Assembly: GCA_036872755.1 (NCBI GenBank)
Contig: JAVHNS010000004.1
Coordinates: 2,604,001-2,668,000 of the forward strand
Direction of reading: 5' to 3'
Source of the DNA: Orbilia blumenaviensis
Taxonomy: Eukaryota; Ascomycota; Orbiliomycetes; Orbiliales; Orbiliaceae
DNA length: 64,000 nucleotides
Shown one piece after another: positions 48,367 through 58,538 of this stretch. Below the pieces are notes generated by a model. It ran no database searches. It worked only from the letters and a program-made list of their open reading frames with translations, and had not been told where the DNA came from. How positions within the stretch are numbered: position 1 is the first letter of the stretch; every line of letters begins with the position of its first letter. The position numbers were made by a program, and so were the translations under genes.

Positions 48367-48420
48367 TACCTAGGAGGTACCTACCTACCTAGGTACCTAC
48401 TAGTCTACCTATGTAGGTAG
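48367..48420. repeat. Palindromic TAGGTACC cluster
   Basis: Overlapping copies of GGTACCTAC, CCTAGGTACC and CTACCTA fill about 54 bp, so the stretch can pair with itself in several registers. Related words are found near 33797, 37383 and 48604. This is either low-complexity palindromic DNA common in these fungi or a clustered binding site. Confidence 0.8.
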
Positions 48421-48917
48421 CTCCGACTATCTTTTTCATTCTGATATCCAGCAGTATAGGTGCTTTACTAAAGTATACAAGTGCCCATCCAACCCTACGA
48501 GACTAAGTTGTGTTTATTGTATTGTATCAAATGCAATGCTCTCTCGGGGTTTGAAGGGGATGGACTACAAATATCAGTACCAAGGATAGGTAGTTAAGAA
48601 GAAGGTACCTAACCTAAGCTAAGGGAGGCTACTCAAGGCAGCGCTTGAGCTTCCCCGGGTAATAGGTAAGTTATTGCAAGGCTGAACTCCAAAATCCATC
48701 GGATCCATCTCATCTGCACTTCCCATGGAGCCAGGTATAGGCACTAAAAATATATAAAGGCAGACGCCGGATCGCCGGATCGCCAGCTGTCGCCATGACC
48801 AGCACTTCCGGTCCCTCTACCTTCTCTTTCCCCTCCTCGCAGCATCGTCACGATTCATATTAACTAAAGATTACGTAGCTACGTGACCACGACCCACCGG
48901 CGCAGGCGCGGGCATTA

Positions 48918-48976
48918 CATCTACATCTACATCAGCATCGGCATCGGCATCGGCATCGGCATCAGCATCAGCATCA
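48918..48976 (+). repeat. Hexanucleotide repeat (CATCGG/CATCAG/CATCTA)n
   Basis: About ten near-perfect 6-bp units directly upstream (37 bp) of the start at 49013. The repeat is open in all forward frames but is preceded by a stop at 48884 and lacks an ATG in the frame of the gene, so it lies in the 5' leader or promoter. Confidence 0.85.
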
Positions 48977-49012
48977 GGAAAGAACATCTTGGGCGCTGCG
49001 CCGTCAGCGACC

Positions 49013-49501
49013 ATGTCCCTCTTAAACCCCCTCCCGCCGCAGTTCCAGTTCGCAAAGAACCCTATTTGCATCAACGACTGCGCCCCCATTATCCTCTCAT
49101 CGCGCTACTGCGCTTCCCTGTTTCCATCCGACACCTTCGACAACATCACAGCTTACAACCGCTGCTTCTGTAATAACCCCTACATCCTCCCGTTGACAAC
49201 GGGTTTGCAATGCTCTTTCCTCTGCGGCCACGACAGTCGCGCTGAAATCATCGACTTCATAAAGGGACCCCTCGGCTGCGGAACTTATCCACCGTGGTCA
49301 ACCCTTGCTTCCAAGATCCCAGGCCCGGAAACGTTCGCACCGAATTATTCGGCTGCTGAACGCTGGTGGAGGAAGTGGACCGATGGGGAACGGTTCGGAA
49401 TCATCCTGGGTTGCTTTCTGGCAGCCTGGTTTGTTGGTTTCTTTGTATTCGGCGCGGTACTACGGATTATGGCCCTGATTAAGCAGAAGACGGGCATGTA
49501 G
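49013..49501 (+). CDS. Eight-cysteine (CFEM-like) single-pass membrane protein
   Basis: Intronless gene for 162 residues; function unknown. Eight cysteines precede one C-terminal membrane helix (FGIILGCFLAAWFVGFFVFG). Their spacing is PxC, x3, C, x9, C, x17, CxC, x13, C, x3, C, x17, C. That follows the CFEM pattern (CxxxC, CxC and CxxxC pairs in order) except for a longer C3-C4 gap. No N-terminal signal peptide is seen before the first cysteine (MSLLNPLPPQFQFAKNP), so topology would rely on the C-terminal helix. The short basic tail IKQKTGM would be on the opposite side. The ATG at 49013 (GCGACCATGT) is the first in frame after a stop at 48884. A conserved small fungal membrane protein is as likely as a true CFEM protein. 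Confidence 0.78.
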   Translation: MSLLNPLPPQFQFAKNPICINDCAPIILSSRYCASLFPSDTFDNITAYNRCFCNNPYILPLTTGLQCSFLCGHDSRAEIIDFIKGPLGCGTYPPWSTLASKIPGPETFAPNYSAAERWWRKWTDGERFGIILGCFLAAWFVGFFVFGAVLRIMALIKQKTGM

Positions 49502-49930
49502 TCATTACTGGTCTTGGAGTCTGTGAATTCAAGACTTGAGTAGAACTGCTATGTTTGGGTCCTTTATCGATCTCTTTAATCTTTGGCCGGGACTTTGTTC
49601 TTTCCTTGTGGTTTTGCTACATGCATACTAGGTGAAGTTTATAATACAGAGCGATCTTAAAACATAATGAATACAAGTCAATCCCACCCCAAGGGGATAT
49701 TCTTCATCGCCATATATATATATTACATTAGCCACGGGTGACTTCCATAAGCTACGATAAGAGATACTAAGCCATCACTGCTAGCTACTACTGCTTGGTA
49801 GATGTAATCTGAAAATGTAGGCACGCAAACCAGTCCCGACTCCCGCTAAATAATCCCATAAAAATGCCAGAACAAAAATCTGAGGAAAGCAAAAAACATG
49901 TGCCTGGGGGGCTCGGTCCTTCACGGTCCT
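49502..49930. other. Intergenic region between convergent genes
   Basis: About 430 bp between convergent 3' ends. It is AT-rich, with a TATATATATA run near 49710 and an ATAATGAATA-type sequence suited to polyadenylation. There is no supported gene. Confidence 0.5.
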
Positions 49931-51349
49931 TCACCGAAACATCACTCTTCGCATGGCCCCCTTCGCGAATAGCCCCTTCTCACAGTTTACCACCGTATCC
50001 AAGAGCCCCTTTTCATCAATCTGTGTCTCCTTTTCGAGGGTCTCTACGTCCTCGTCGTCACTACTTTCCTCGTCAAAGTCAATCTCCATAAGGTTACCCC
50101 CACCAAACAACCCATTAACTGTACCATTCCTAGCCTGTTCCCTTCTCTCTTTCTTTTGCCGTCTCTTCTCCTCGACCTCTGCTTTTGCTTTCTCTTTCTC
50201 CGCCTCCATAGATTTGATAACATTCATCCACGTCTTTTCAAACATATCGTCCCTCTTTCGTCGCGCATTTCCTCCCTTGTATACCTCCGATCCATTCTTT
50301 TTAGTGGCTGCGCCGCCGCCCTCACCCCGGTTCCGAGTCGCAGTTGAAACTTTGCTAAACTCTGCAAGCAGCTTTCGAAGCGTCTCCCCGCTTTGTCGCG
50401 CCTCCTCACTGGCCAGCTCTCTTAGTTTTTTAGCATCCCTAACAACCTCCTGAACCTCTTCGTGATGTTCGTATGTGTGTTTACCCGGCCAAGGCGGTTG
50501 ATGGGGGTCTATGTACGATCGCTCGGTTTGCACGGTAATGGTGGGTTTCGTTTGTGCCGCAAAAGTCGGATTATTCGGATTCGCCTGTTCCAGTTGGGCC
50601 ATGTAAGCTGGACGGGTTGGAGGTGGGACCTTATACCGCCTCCGAGGTTTCAGCAGTTCCGGGCCGAGGAGCTCGATAAGCGACGGCTCTTCCGGTGGCG
50701 CAGGGTCTGGGTCCGGTAGTTTATATATGTGGGGTCTAGGTATCGGTTTCTTTGTGCCATTCGTGAGACGGGGCGCTCCATCTCCCTGTGTGTCGTATTG
50801 GAGGGCTGTTTGTGACTGCCTGTAACGAAGAACCTCGTCCTCAAGATCGGCAGTGGCATACCCGGATGCCTCGAGTGTTTGTTCAAAATCGGTGATGGTG
50901 GGACGCGTCCGACGTTGTGCCGCGCAGTACGCCATGGCGTTCGTGGCGACGTCTTGAAGGACTGTTCTTAAGTTGTTAGCTCACTTCCAATTACCGTCCC
51001 TGTTTTCTCAGGTCCTTTTGGAAATAGAGTGGTCAAATATACATTGTCCTGCCATTTGCCGTACACTGTTCAGGGCGACCGTGGATGCCCCGTCAAAACC
51101 GTAGGACCGAAACACCAACGCGATGGATTGTTCTAACAACGGCTCTACGATGCTCGAGGGCATGGTAGCTGCAGCATCGGTCGGCATGTACTGTCTCGCT
51201 ATCGGCGGCAGTTTCTTCCTTCCCGCAAATTGAGATTGCGATGATAACGTTCGGAGCGACTCGGCGGACCCTGAAGCTGCAGCCTCGCCGTCCGGCGATA
51301 CCCTACGTTTTTTCGACGGCGGGCCGAGGCCCATGATATCCGGCGCCAT
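49931..51349 (-). CDS. TFIID subunit TAF8-like (histone-fold Bromo_TP domain)
   Basis: Nuclear protein of 445 residues that fits TAF8, a histone-fold subunit of TFIID that pairs with TAF10. Exons are 51349-51043 and 50961-49931 (81-bp intron, GTATAT donor, GCTAAC branch). The bromodomain-associated histone fold is completed by splicing: EQSIALVFRSYGFDGAS, VALNSVRQMAGQ, then FLQDVATNAMAYCAAQRRTR and PTITDFEQTLEASG. A central TAF8_C-like segment reads DPHQPPWPGKHTYEHH. A long charged coiled-coil-like part (EAEKEKAKAEVEEKRRQKKE) and an acidic patch (EESSDDEDVETLEKE) follow. The N-terminus carries a basic KKRR signal. The alternative is a TAF3-type or other Bromo_TP protein. It is head-to-head with sld5. 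Confidence 0.83.
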
Positions 51350-51703
51350 CAGTTCGCGTATCCCAGCCAGGATTCGAGGTTTGTATCGGTCGATTGAAGT
51401 ATCGGGTAAAGGGGAGGTGGTAACCTAGGAAGGTACCGGCGATGGTCGGGGGGTAAGTTTGGTCGGTGCGGATGGTCGAAACGATGGTGGTGATGTTGCC
51501 GTGATGGTTGGCTGCTTTGCTGTTGTTGGCTTTGATTGGAAAGAGGAGTGACGGAATACCCGCGACTTTAACGCCAAGACAAAAATCGCCTCCGCCAACT
51601 TTTTACAATTGCTTGCCTTCCAGACCTGACTTCCCCGACTTCCCCACAACCTCACTTTCACTTTCACTTTCACTGCCACTCCCCCCCCCTTGGTTCCCAA
51701 ACC
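51350..51703. promoter_or_regulatory. Shared divergent promoter, taf8 / sld5
   Basis: A 354-bp gap between divergent start codons. It includes a (CTTTCA)n pyrimidine repeat at about 51652-51676 and a C8 run just upstream of sld5, with no TATA box. Both promoters and leaders must fit here. Confidence 0.6.
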
Positions 51704-52551
51704 ATGGAAGATATAGACGATATCCTTCGAGAATTCGACTCCCAAAACGCCCCGTCGAATGCGAAAGACTACGATGACTTACTTAAATGGTGGGCCAATG
51801 AGCGGGCTGCCCCAGAAATCCTACAGTATCAGGAAGACCTAGTCGAACGGATTATGACTAGGGTGCGACGCCAGGTAGGCTTTCCCCTCCATCCTATTAT
51901 CCCTCTTATCATAATTGTTCTCTTCCCTCAGAGGTACGATTTCAGCTAACTAATCCCTAGTCATTATTACCTTCCTGATCAACCTTGGTTCTCGTGCTTC
52001 AGATCGAACAAATAGAAGACCAAACAGGCAACCTAGATCCCCGCGCCAACTTCCAGTTGATTATTGTTCAGACGGAACTCGAGCGTGTCAAGTTTTTAAT
52101 ACGGTCATACCTACGGACGAGGATATCAAAGGTACTGCATCAGCCCCATAGGTAGCGTCACATGCGATTGGATAAATATTTACGAGGATTACAGATCGAT
52201 AAACACGCTTTGCACATACTCTCCACTCCATCCATCCGCCACCTCCTCTCCACATCCGAACAGACATACCTGCGGACACACCAAGCCCTACTGAACGAGC
52301 TATACCTCACATCTTTTCTCAAGAACTTCCCAGACAACTTGAAAAGACTAGACGATTCAGCCGGCGGTCTCACAATGGTTGAGGAACCAGATCTAGAGGG
52401 AGCAGTGTTCTTGCGGGTAGTCAGGGATGTCAACGTCGATATCGCTTGGGAAGGAGGCGAAACACTTGATATGAGAGCGGGGGACGTATACGTGATACGA
52501 TACTCAGCGGTACAGGAAGCCGTGAAGAGGGGCGATGTAGAGCTGATCTAG
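51704..52551 (+). CDS. sld5: GINS complex subunit Sld5
   Basis: Subunit of the GINS tetramer (Sld5-Psf1-Psf2-Psf3) of the CMG replicative helicase. Product 218 residues, normal for the family. Exons are 51704-51874, 52003-52131 and 52195-52551 (introns 128 and 63 bp). The N-terminus reads [14 protein letters not shown] then [17 protein letters not shown], followed by [37 protein letters not shown] and [11 protein letters not shown] across intron 2. The beta-rich C-terminal domain ends [20 protein letters not shown]. All joins keep phase 0. The start lies just after a C-rich leader in an ACCATGG context. Confidence 0.95.
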
Positions 52552-52727
52552 TGTGAGCTAGTTAGATGTCACATTTTTGGCTGGCGTTCTTGTGGCGTTC
52601 TTTTATATATATACGGTTGGATGAAGACATTATTGAACCCAGTTAACTAATACCATCGGTCGGGTAGCTTAAAAGTTCTATGCGCAGCTATCAACAGTCT
52701 CTTGCTTCTCAGTAATCTCATTGTTGC

Positions 52728-54229
52728 TTATTTAGCCGCCTCCGCAGCCTTGGCTTTCTCCCGTTCCTCGATCCCCTTAAACTGTCCAACTGCTTCCAAG
52801 AGGGTCTCCTTCCAACTTATATAGTCTTTACCACCGAGGAGTTCCTTCTTTGCAATGTCTCCCTCTAACTTACTAACTTCTGGGTATTTCCCCGGTTCGC
52901 CCTCCGTAACTCGCTCCTTGGCCCAATCGAATAGCTCCCTAAAGGAGTCTGCCGCAAGTTGGGAAGAAAACGGTTCAGGGGAGCCGATGGAGTATCTCTT
53001 ATTAGTAATCGAATCGTCCAAAGCGGCGTTAACGAGACTAGTCGTAAGATCATGGATTGAAACCCTGTGGGGCCCAGTTAGCGAGAATAACCCCATGTGA
53101 TAATCTTCCAACAGTGTATAGAAAAAGGAAGAGGGATAAAAACCACTTAGGCATACATACCACGCAGGAACAGGAGACAAAGGCAGGGGACTAAACCCCG
53201 TTGTCAAGAACCACAGCTCCGCATTACTACTATTCAACTCCGAGATCTTTTCGATCGGATAAGCCACCGGTCCGAACTATGCATCGGATAGTATCACGTG
53301 TACAAGTTAGCATACCCAACCATCAAAAGGTGATAGATATATACTTAGCAAGCAGGCTAGGCAGAGGGTACTTACAACCAAAGGTGGACACAAACTAACA
53401 ACCCCCACGTCCTTGCCTTCGTCCTCGTGCCACTTCCAAACCTCCTTCTCGCTCAAAGTTTTTGATGCCAAATACGAATACCTTAGCTGAGACATACCCT
53501 GTTCGTAAGTGATAGGGTTCCAATCCTGAGCAGTGTACTCAACGTCAGGGCCGAGGCCTTTAGTAAACTCGTCGACGATAGCAGCAAAAGAAGAGAGGAC
53601 AACGAGTTTTTGCACCGAAGGAGTAGCGGAGATGGAGGCGAGAAGTGACTTTGTACCGGCGATTGCGGGGTGGATGATTTCTTCCGGGGTGAGGGTGAAA
53701 TTTAGAGGCTATGTGAAATCTACATCAGTCTGGATGTCTATTTGCGCAGTTTTGTGTCATGCATGTATGGGTCAATGCATCCCAAGAACAAGGTGTACAT
53801 GTCGCCCCGAAGGACAATGCCGAGGGCGGAGTAAAAACGAAACAGACGACCGGAGAAACTATTAATATACTCACACTGGCACAATGAATCACTGTATCAA
53901 TCCCTCCCTTCAAGGCCTCATCGAAGCAACCCGGAGCTGCAAGATCGCCAGTGTAAACAAAGTCAAGAAGACCGTCGACTTTGTCACCATAAAGGGTACG
54001 GAAATGGTCCCGCATAGTATCGACTTTCTTCTGAGAGCGATAGGTACCACGAACTCGAATACCCTTTGCGATTAACTGTGAGACGACATGAGCTCCAATA
54101 AACCCGGTGGCACCGGTGGTGAGAATGTAACTGATATTAATTAGCACTACAACCTATATATCGAGAGCATACATATATATAATCGTGGGTATACGAATTT
54201 TGGTATGAAACAGGTTACCTTGGCGGCAT
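52728..54229 (-). CDS. NAD(P)-dependent epimerase/ketoreductase, GRE2-like (extended SDR)
   Basis: Extended SDR of 350 residues related to yeast Gre2 and dihydroflavonol/cinnamoyl-CoA reductases, which reduce aldehydes or ketones with NADPH. Exons are 54229-54219 (11 nt), 54130-53875, 53708-53376, 53276-53161 and 53064-52728; introns are 88, 166, 99 and 96 bp. The first mini-exon gives MPPS joined to YILTTGATGFIGAHVV, the nucleotide-binding GxxGxxG loop. TVIHCAS is joined to PLNFTLT across intron 2. The catalytic pair is YxxxK at about 168-172 in RYSYLASKTL, and CPPLV joins FGPVAYPIEK across intron 3. A Lys/Ala-rich tail ends the protein. Physiological substrate unknown. Confidence 0.92.
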
Positions 54230-56518
54230 TTCGAACGATGCTGAAGGTGAGGTCGAAGTTGAAGGTGAAGGTTTAAGTTCAAATTCCCGCAAAGTCAGAG
54301 AAGTTAATCGTTGGTGAAAAAGAAGGTAGCTAATCATTTGCACGGGTGCAGCGAAGCATTATAGTATTAGTAGCGGGTCTGGAGTGCTGAAGCGTAGCCT
54401 TCAACGGGGAGGGCTGCCTTCTCAAGCAGTATTTTAAATTTTTATCAGGGGAAATCACCTTAGACGAAAGTCAAGGGTTTGAAAGGAGCAGCACAAATTT
54501 CTAACTGCGATGTATTTTAAATATAAGTATTCAAAAAGAGCCAGGGCGATAGTGTCGTTCGAAGAAAGAATATTTGAGGAGGATAATCTATATTCATGAG
54601 AAAATAATATTCTCTCCCCTTTTATACTTCAAAAGAGCCCAGAGATTAGCTAAGACCCTTATGTGTAGCCTTTTTCCTCAAGCGGGGTATTGTTGTAAAC
54701 CGAGATGTCGAAGACGACTTTCGGGGGCTTGAATTGGACGGTGTTTTCACAATACCATGACAATTCCATCAGACTTACTGGACAAACTAGGACCTAATCC
54801 AAAATCCAGACGCTCCTAGATATAGAAATTCTGATTATCTACAAAAAGATGCGGATTTTCAATAATCCTCATACAACCTTTTTATGTCGAGTATCATCAC
54901 CTCGAGGAGAACTGTTGCAAGCAATCTGGCTTTCCCCTCAAAATCTCACGTTACACACCGCAAAAACAACACATTTTGTATTTCCTTTTCGGGCTGGCCA
55001 ATAGAAATACAATGCTGTGTTTCAGGAAGGCAAGGATTCCATGCGAAAGGCTATTTCTTGGCTGGCTTATCGATAACGGCATCTCACTGTCGGCTTTTTT
55101 TCGATGCGACAGCCCGATTTCGGATAGCAGCTGTGCAACAAAAAACCCCGCTACACTTGCATCTGAATGTGTTCTTGAAGCGTTTGCATGCAAGTCTCGA
55201 CAAAACAGATGCATTGCTTCATGGACGCTGCCCATCCCGTCGGTGACTAGGCGGCATTGGAGTCCGTAAAAGAAATGAAGGCTGTGAAAGATAGAAAAGA
55301 ATGGGATTGAGCGAAAGATCAAGGCTGGACTTCTGGAGGCGCTGCTGTAAATGTACAAAATATAAGGTCGACGTCGATGTTTGGTCTATCGGGTCACTGG
55401 AATCAGTTCAAAAACCTGTCCTATCAGAACGATCACATCGCCGGTGCTTGGGCGCTTGGAAGCATACTTGTGATCCATCTGAAAGATACCACAAAATCAA
55501 GATATAATAGTGATGCGGCAGTCAGTCTTCGGGACTGTCTGGATTTCAAGACAATTGACGGAAAAGGTGGGCCGTAGAACGTACACAGCCGTATTGCCGC
55601 AGAATTAAAGACCAGTAATTAACTCTTACAGCAAGAACATTGTATTGCGTTATATTGTTCCCGAGATCTTGACTTGAAGTGCAGGTTGATTGTTGCATAA
55701 GATCAATTAGTATTGCCCATTTCAAGGCATTTTTATGCCAATTCTTGCTAGAATAATTAATTCTAGGTTTAGCAGGACAGAAACATAAATTTTTCTTAGA
55801 GTAGTTTTGAGATCGCACTGGTATAGTCTTAGGTTATTTGGCCCATGAGTGGTATACAGCGGCATGGAATGACCTCATAAACCAGCTTCAATTCATTCGG
55901 ACACAGGCAGAACAGTCGATTCTTGCCGTTCCACAAGACCAATTCTAGCCTGCGCTGGGCGCAACACGGCTTGCGTTATGGGCGGGGACTCGGCTGCCAA
56001 AACTCTGGCTATTGAGCCCTAGTAGGGTATATACAACATACTTAAGTATGTAGACTTAACGGGGCCATCTCTAGTTTCTTAATGGCAATACGGGTACCTA
56101 ATCTTGACAAATCGTGCAGCTGAAGGCTGAACTTCACAACCGCGATGAACCAATAAATTTCCGTTTTTGTAAAAAGAGGCTTGCTGGGCTTTTGCCCAGA
56201 CCATAGGAGGCGCCATCATTTTTCTGAGATAATCGTTGAACGCGCCCCTATAAGCCCGAGCCGCCCTCGATGATCCGTTAGTTCTAAACTTCTTTTTCTG
56301 TCACTGTGCTACTCTCTCAGGGCCTAACTTTCTGGTTCGGCAGATACCTAATGCGATATTATTGTTGATAGAGGATAGTTTGATCGACTTACTAACAAAT
56401 CTTAACCTCGAAAGAATTAAAACTTCTATTATATCGCTATAGCGCTAGAACCGAGCGCCCGACCGGGATCTAATTCGAGCGGTCGCCCTGTCCACCCAAG
56501 TTCCAACGCGACGTCAGC
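54230..56518. other. 2.3-kb intergenic region
   Basis: Between the divergent reductase and membrane-protein genes. A pair of antisense frames (about 54884-55358) stays open for about 100-135 codons on each strand but has no recognisable product and no clear start. The rest is AT-rich with stops in all frames. Confidence 0.45.
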
Positions 56519-57638
56519 ATGGTCGACGCTGAATTTACACCTGAGAGCCCTATTGAGGGCGCGAGACCTAGGGGCGGCCGTAGAGCCTGCACATGTTGTT
56601 GTATAGATGTGGTTTTCAAATCTACAGACTCAAAAGATAGCTACCGGGCAACTAAATCGAGGAATGTCTTCTTTTCCAACACCACGCCGCCATATCCGTC
56701 ATGGGTTAGGTTCTTACCGCCGTTTATTTTAATATTTTCAATTGTTATCGTTGGCATGGCCGCGGCCGTTACACATTTCCATGGCGGTTTGTCCCACCGG
56801 GTATACGAATGCGGATACACCCTTGCTACTGTAAGTTTTTAAAAATAATTGTCAAGAATTCGCGGCCAAGAATTAATTCTGACGGGTTGGGACACATTTG
56901 GTGCATAGGGCTCACTCTCCTCCATCATCAACATATACCTAATAATCGCGCTCCGGGCCAAATCGAAAATTCACTACCAATGGGTCATCTTTACACTATC
57001 CATTGCTTTATGTATGGTTTGGTTTGCAGAAATAATCATGCTCAGCGCTGTTTTCAAGCCTTATGATGATGCATTTATCTTGTTATGTTTGGGGATTGTT
57101 ATATGGTAGGTCACCGATTCATATCTGATAATAGCGTAGAAATATGACGCAGATTTCGGAGAAGTTACCTTCAGTTCGGGAATATATTACATCCCACACT
57201 CAAAACTGCATTATCGAAATTTTCCCTATCATTTCATACTGAGGAACTCACTCTTTAAACAACAGGTCCCTTTACATTACCTTTACAATAGTATATGGTA
57301 AATCTGTCTTGCGTGACCTATTATCTCCTTCTACCAGTTCCCCAGCACCTATTGAATCCGGCCTAATCACCGACGAAATGAAGAATACAGCGCAGCCATC
57401 TTATATCCGGGTACAACCAACGCACTCATCAACAGGCGATCTGGAAATTGGTCTCGCCCAACGCGGAGCAGAATTGGGACCTCCTGGAAATTATGTTAAC
57501 CCGCAATTCAGTAGGCACGAAGTAGATGGGTTGGATACAACAGTTCTATCGATGAGAGCTGAAATGCCGGCTAGCCAGCCGCAACCTCTGGCTGAAATGC
57601 CAGCCGCTGGGCAGAACAGCAGAGGTAGGAATTGGTAG
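56519..57638 (+). CDS. Hypothetical four-TM membrane protein
   Basis: Predicted 293-residue integral membrane protein, family not recognised. Exons are 56519-56830, 56909-57105 and 57266-57638 (introns 78 and 160 bp). The N-tail of about 70 residues is cytosolic-looking and contains a Cys cluster (CTCCC). Four hydrophobic helices follow: FLPPFILIFSIVIVGMAAAV, SLSSIINIYLIIALR, VIFTLSIALCMVWFAEIIML with AVF, and FILLCLGIVIWSLYITFTIV, the last joined across intron 2. The arrangement is like MARVEL-type or fungal DUF proteins with four helices. A disordered 120-residue C-tail rich in Pro, Gln and Ser ends RGRNW. The spliced frame is uninterrupted and the intron phases match. Confidence 0.8.
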
Positions 57639-58538
57639 TAATATATGATAGAGGAAGGTTCATAATGAAGGTTGGGGTTTAGTTAATGTCTAAAGATAAA
57701 TAATCAAGTAAAATACCTTACTTGGCATTACACCCCAGATAAATTTATTTAATATTTCATTTCACACTGTATGGTAGGAGGATATGTTTAGCGGCAGTAT
57801 TATGCTTACTTAATAGATTTAAAATAATTATAAGTTATTAAATAAGATAGTAATGGATATTACATAGAATTTTTGCTTATAAATTGATATTAGCGCTGCG
57901 AACAGCAGGGTGTGGTGCGCCGGGCCGCAACTCGTTTGATGGAGATACCGATGTTAAGATCCATCCGACGTTCAGGGGTCTGAGCAGCCAATGTCCATTA
58001 CTTTTCCTATATACCTAGGTAAATTGAATACAAATTCACAGCCTTATAATCAGACGTTCGGCTATATATGTTATACTATCGGTGACGGCACTCTGCGGCT
58101 CTGAGTCCTCAGATATCGCGGTTAAGGATGCCCGTCGGTAACCTTAATTATTCTCCCGCCATGCTTTTGCTAGCCGGAGCCGCCATCGGCTGCACTAGCA
58201 ACTGAGCCGACACCCAAAGAGCTCTGAAACCTAAACTTGCCGTTAACCCGTGATGGTAGGTGAAGGATCTGTAGAACACCAGGGAACCTTCTTGCATACG
58301 AGCTCATTAGGCCCCCCAATAGCCGTCCATTGGCCTCAGTGTCATTGGGTTATAAAATCACAGTCTGAGGCCAACCCCAAATTACAAAATATGCTATCCA
58401 TAGTAATCCGGCACCAAGTTTGCATTCGAGGCTAGAGCACTTTGCATCCGCGAGCCTAACCAACAGGAAACTCCTTTCCCACACTCCGCATTTCAAAAAC
58501 CTAATTCCCTCGAAGGAATAAGCATAAATCCCAGGACC
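57639..58538. other. Intergenic region upstream of the decarboxylase
   Basis: About 900 bp. The first 250 bp is strongly AT-rich with AATAAA-like words. Frames of about 60-90 codons at 58250-58628 are unsupported and partly overlap the decarboxylase first exon. It presumably includes the decarboxylase promoter. Confidence 0.45.

Larger units (their letters stand above)
47939..49012. promoter_or_regulatory. Divergent promoter region, alg10 / eight-Cys protein
   Basis: About 1.07 kb of shared upstream DNA. It contains trinucleotide-rich coding-like sequence just above alg10, a palindromic TAGGTACC cluster (48367-48420) and a CATCGG-type hexamer repeat before the downstream gene. A short upstream frame starts at ATG 48795 and stops after 22 codons; it could act as an upstream ORF in the leader of the gene at 49013. 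Confidence 0.5.

Noticed and set aside
48871..49089. Minus-strand frame with Asp-Ala repeats
   Set aside because: Produced by the hexanucleotide repeat; no homology or proper start.
49953..50453. 166-codon plus-strand Ser/Phe-rich frame
   Set aside because: Antisense shadow of the charged part of the TAF8-like gene.
54951..55358. 135-codon minus-strand frame (ATG at 55235 would give 94 residues)
   Set aside because: An equally long plus-strand frame overlaps it, there is no recognisable domain and no splice support.
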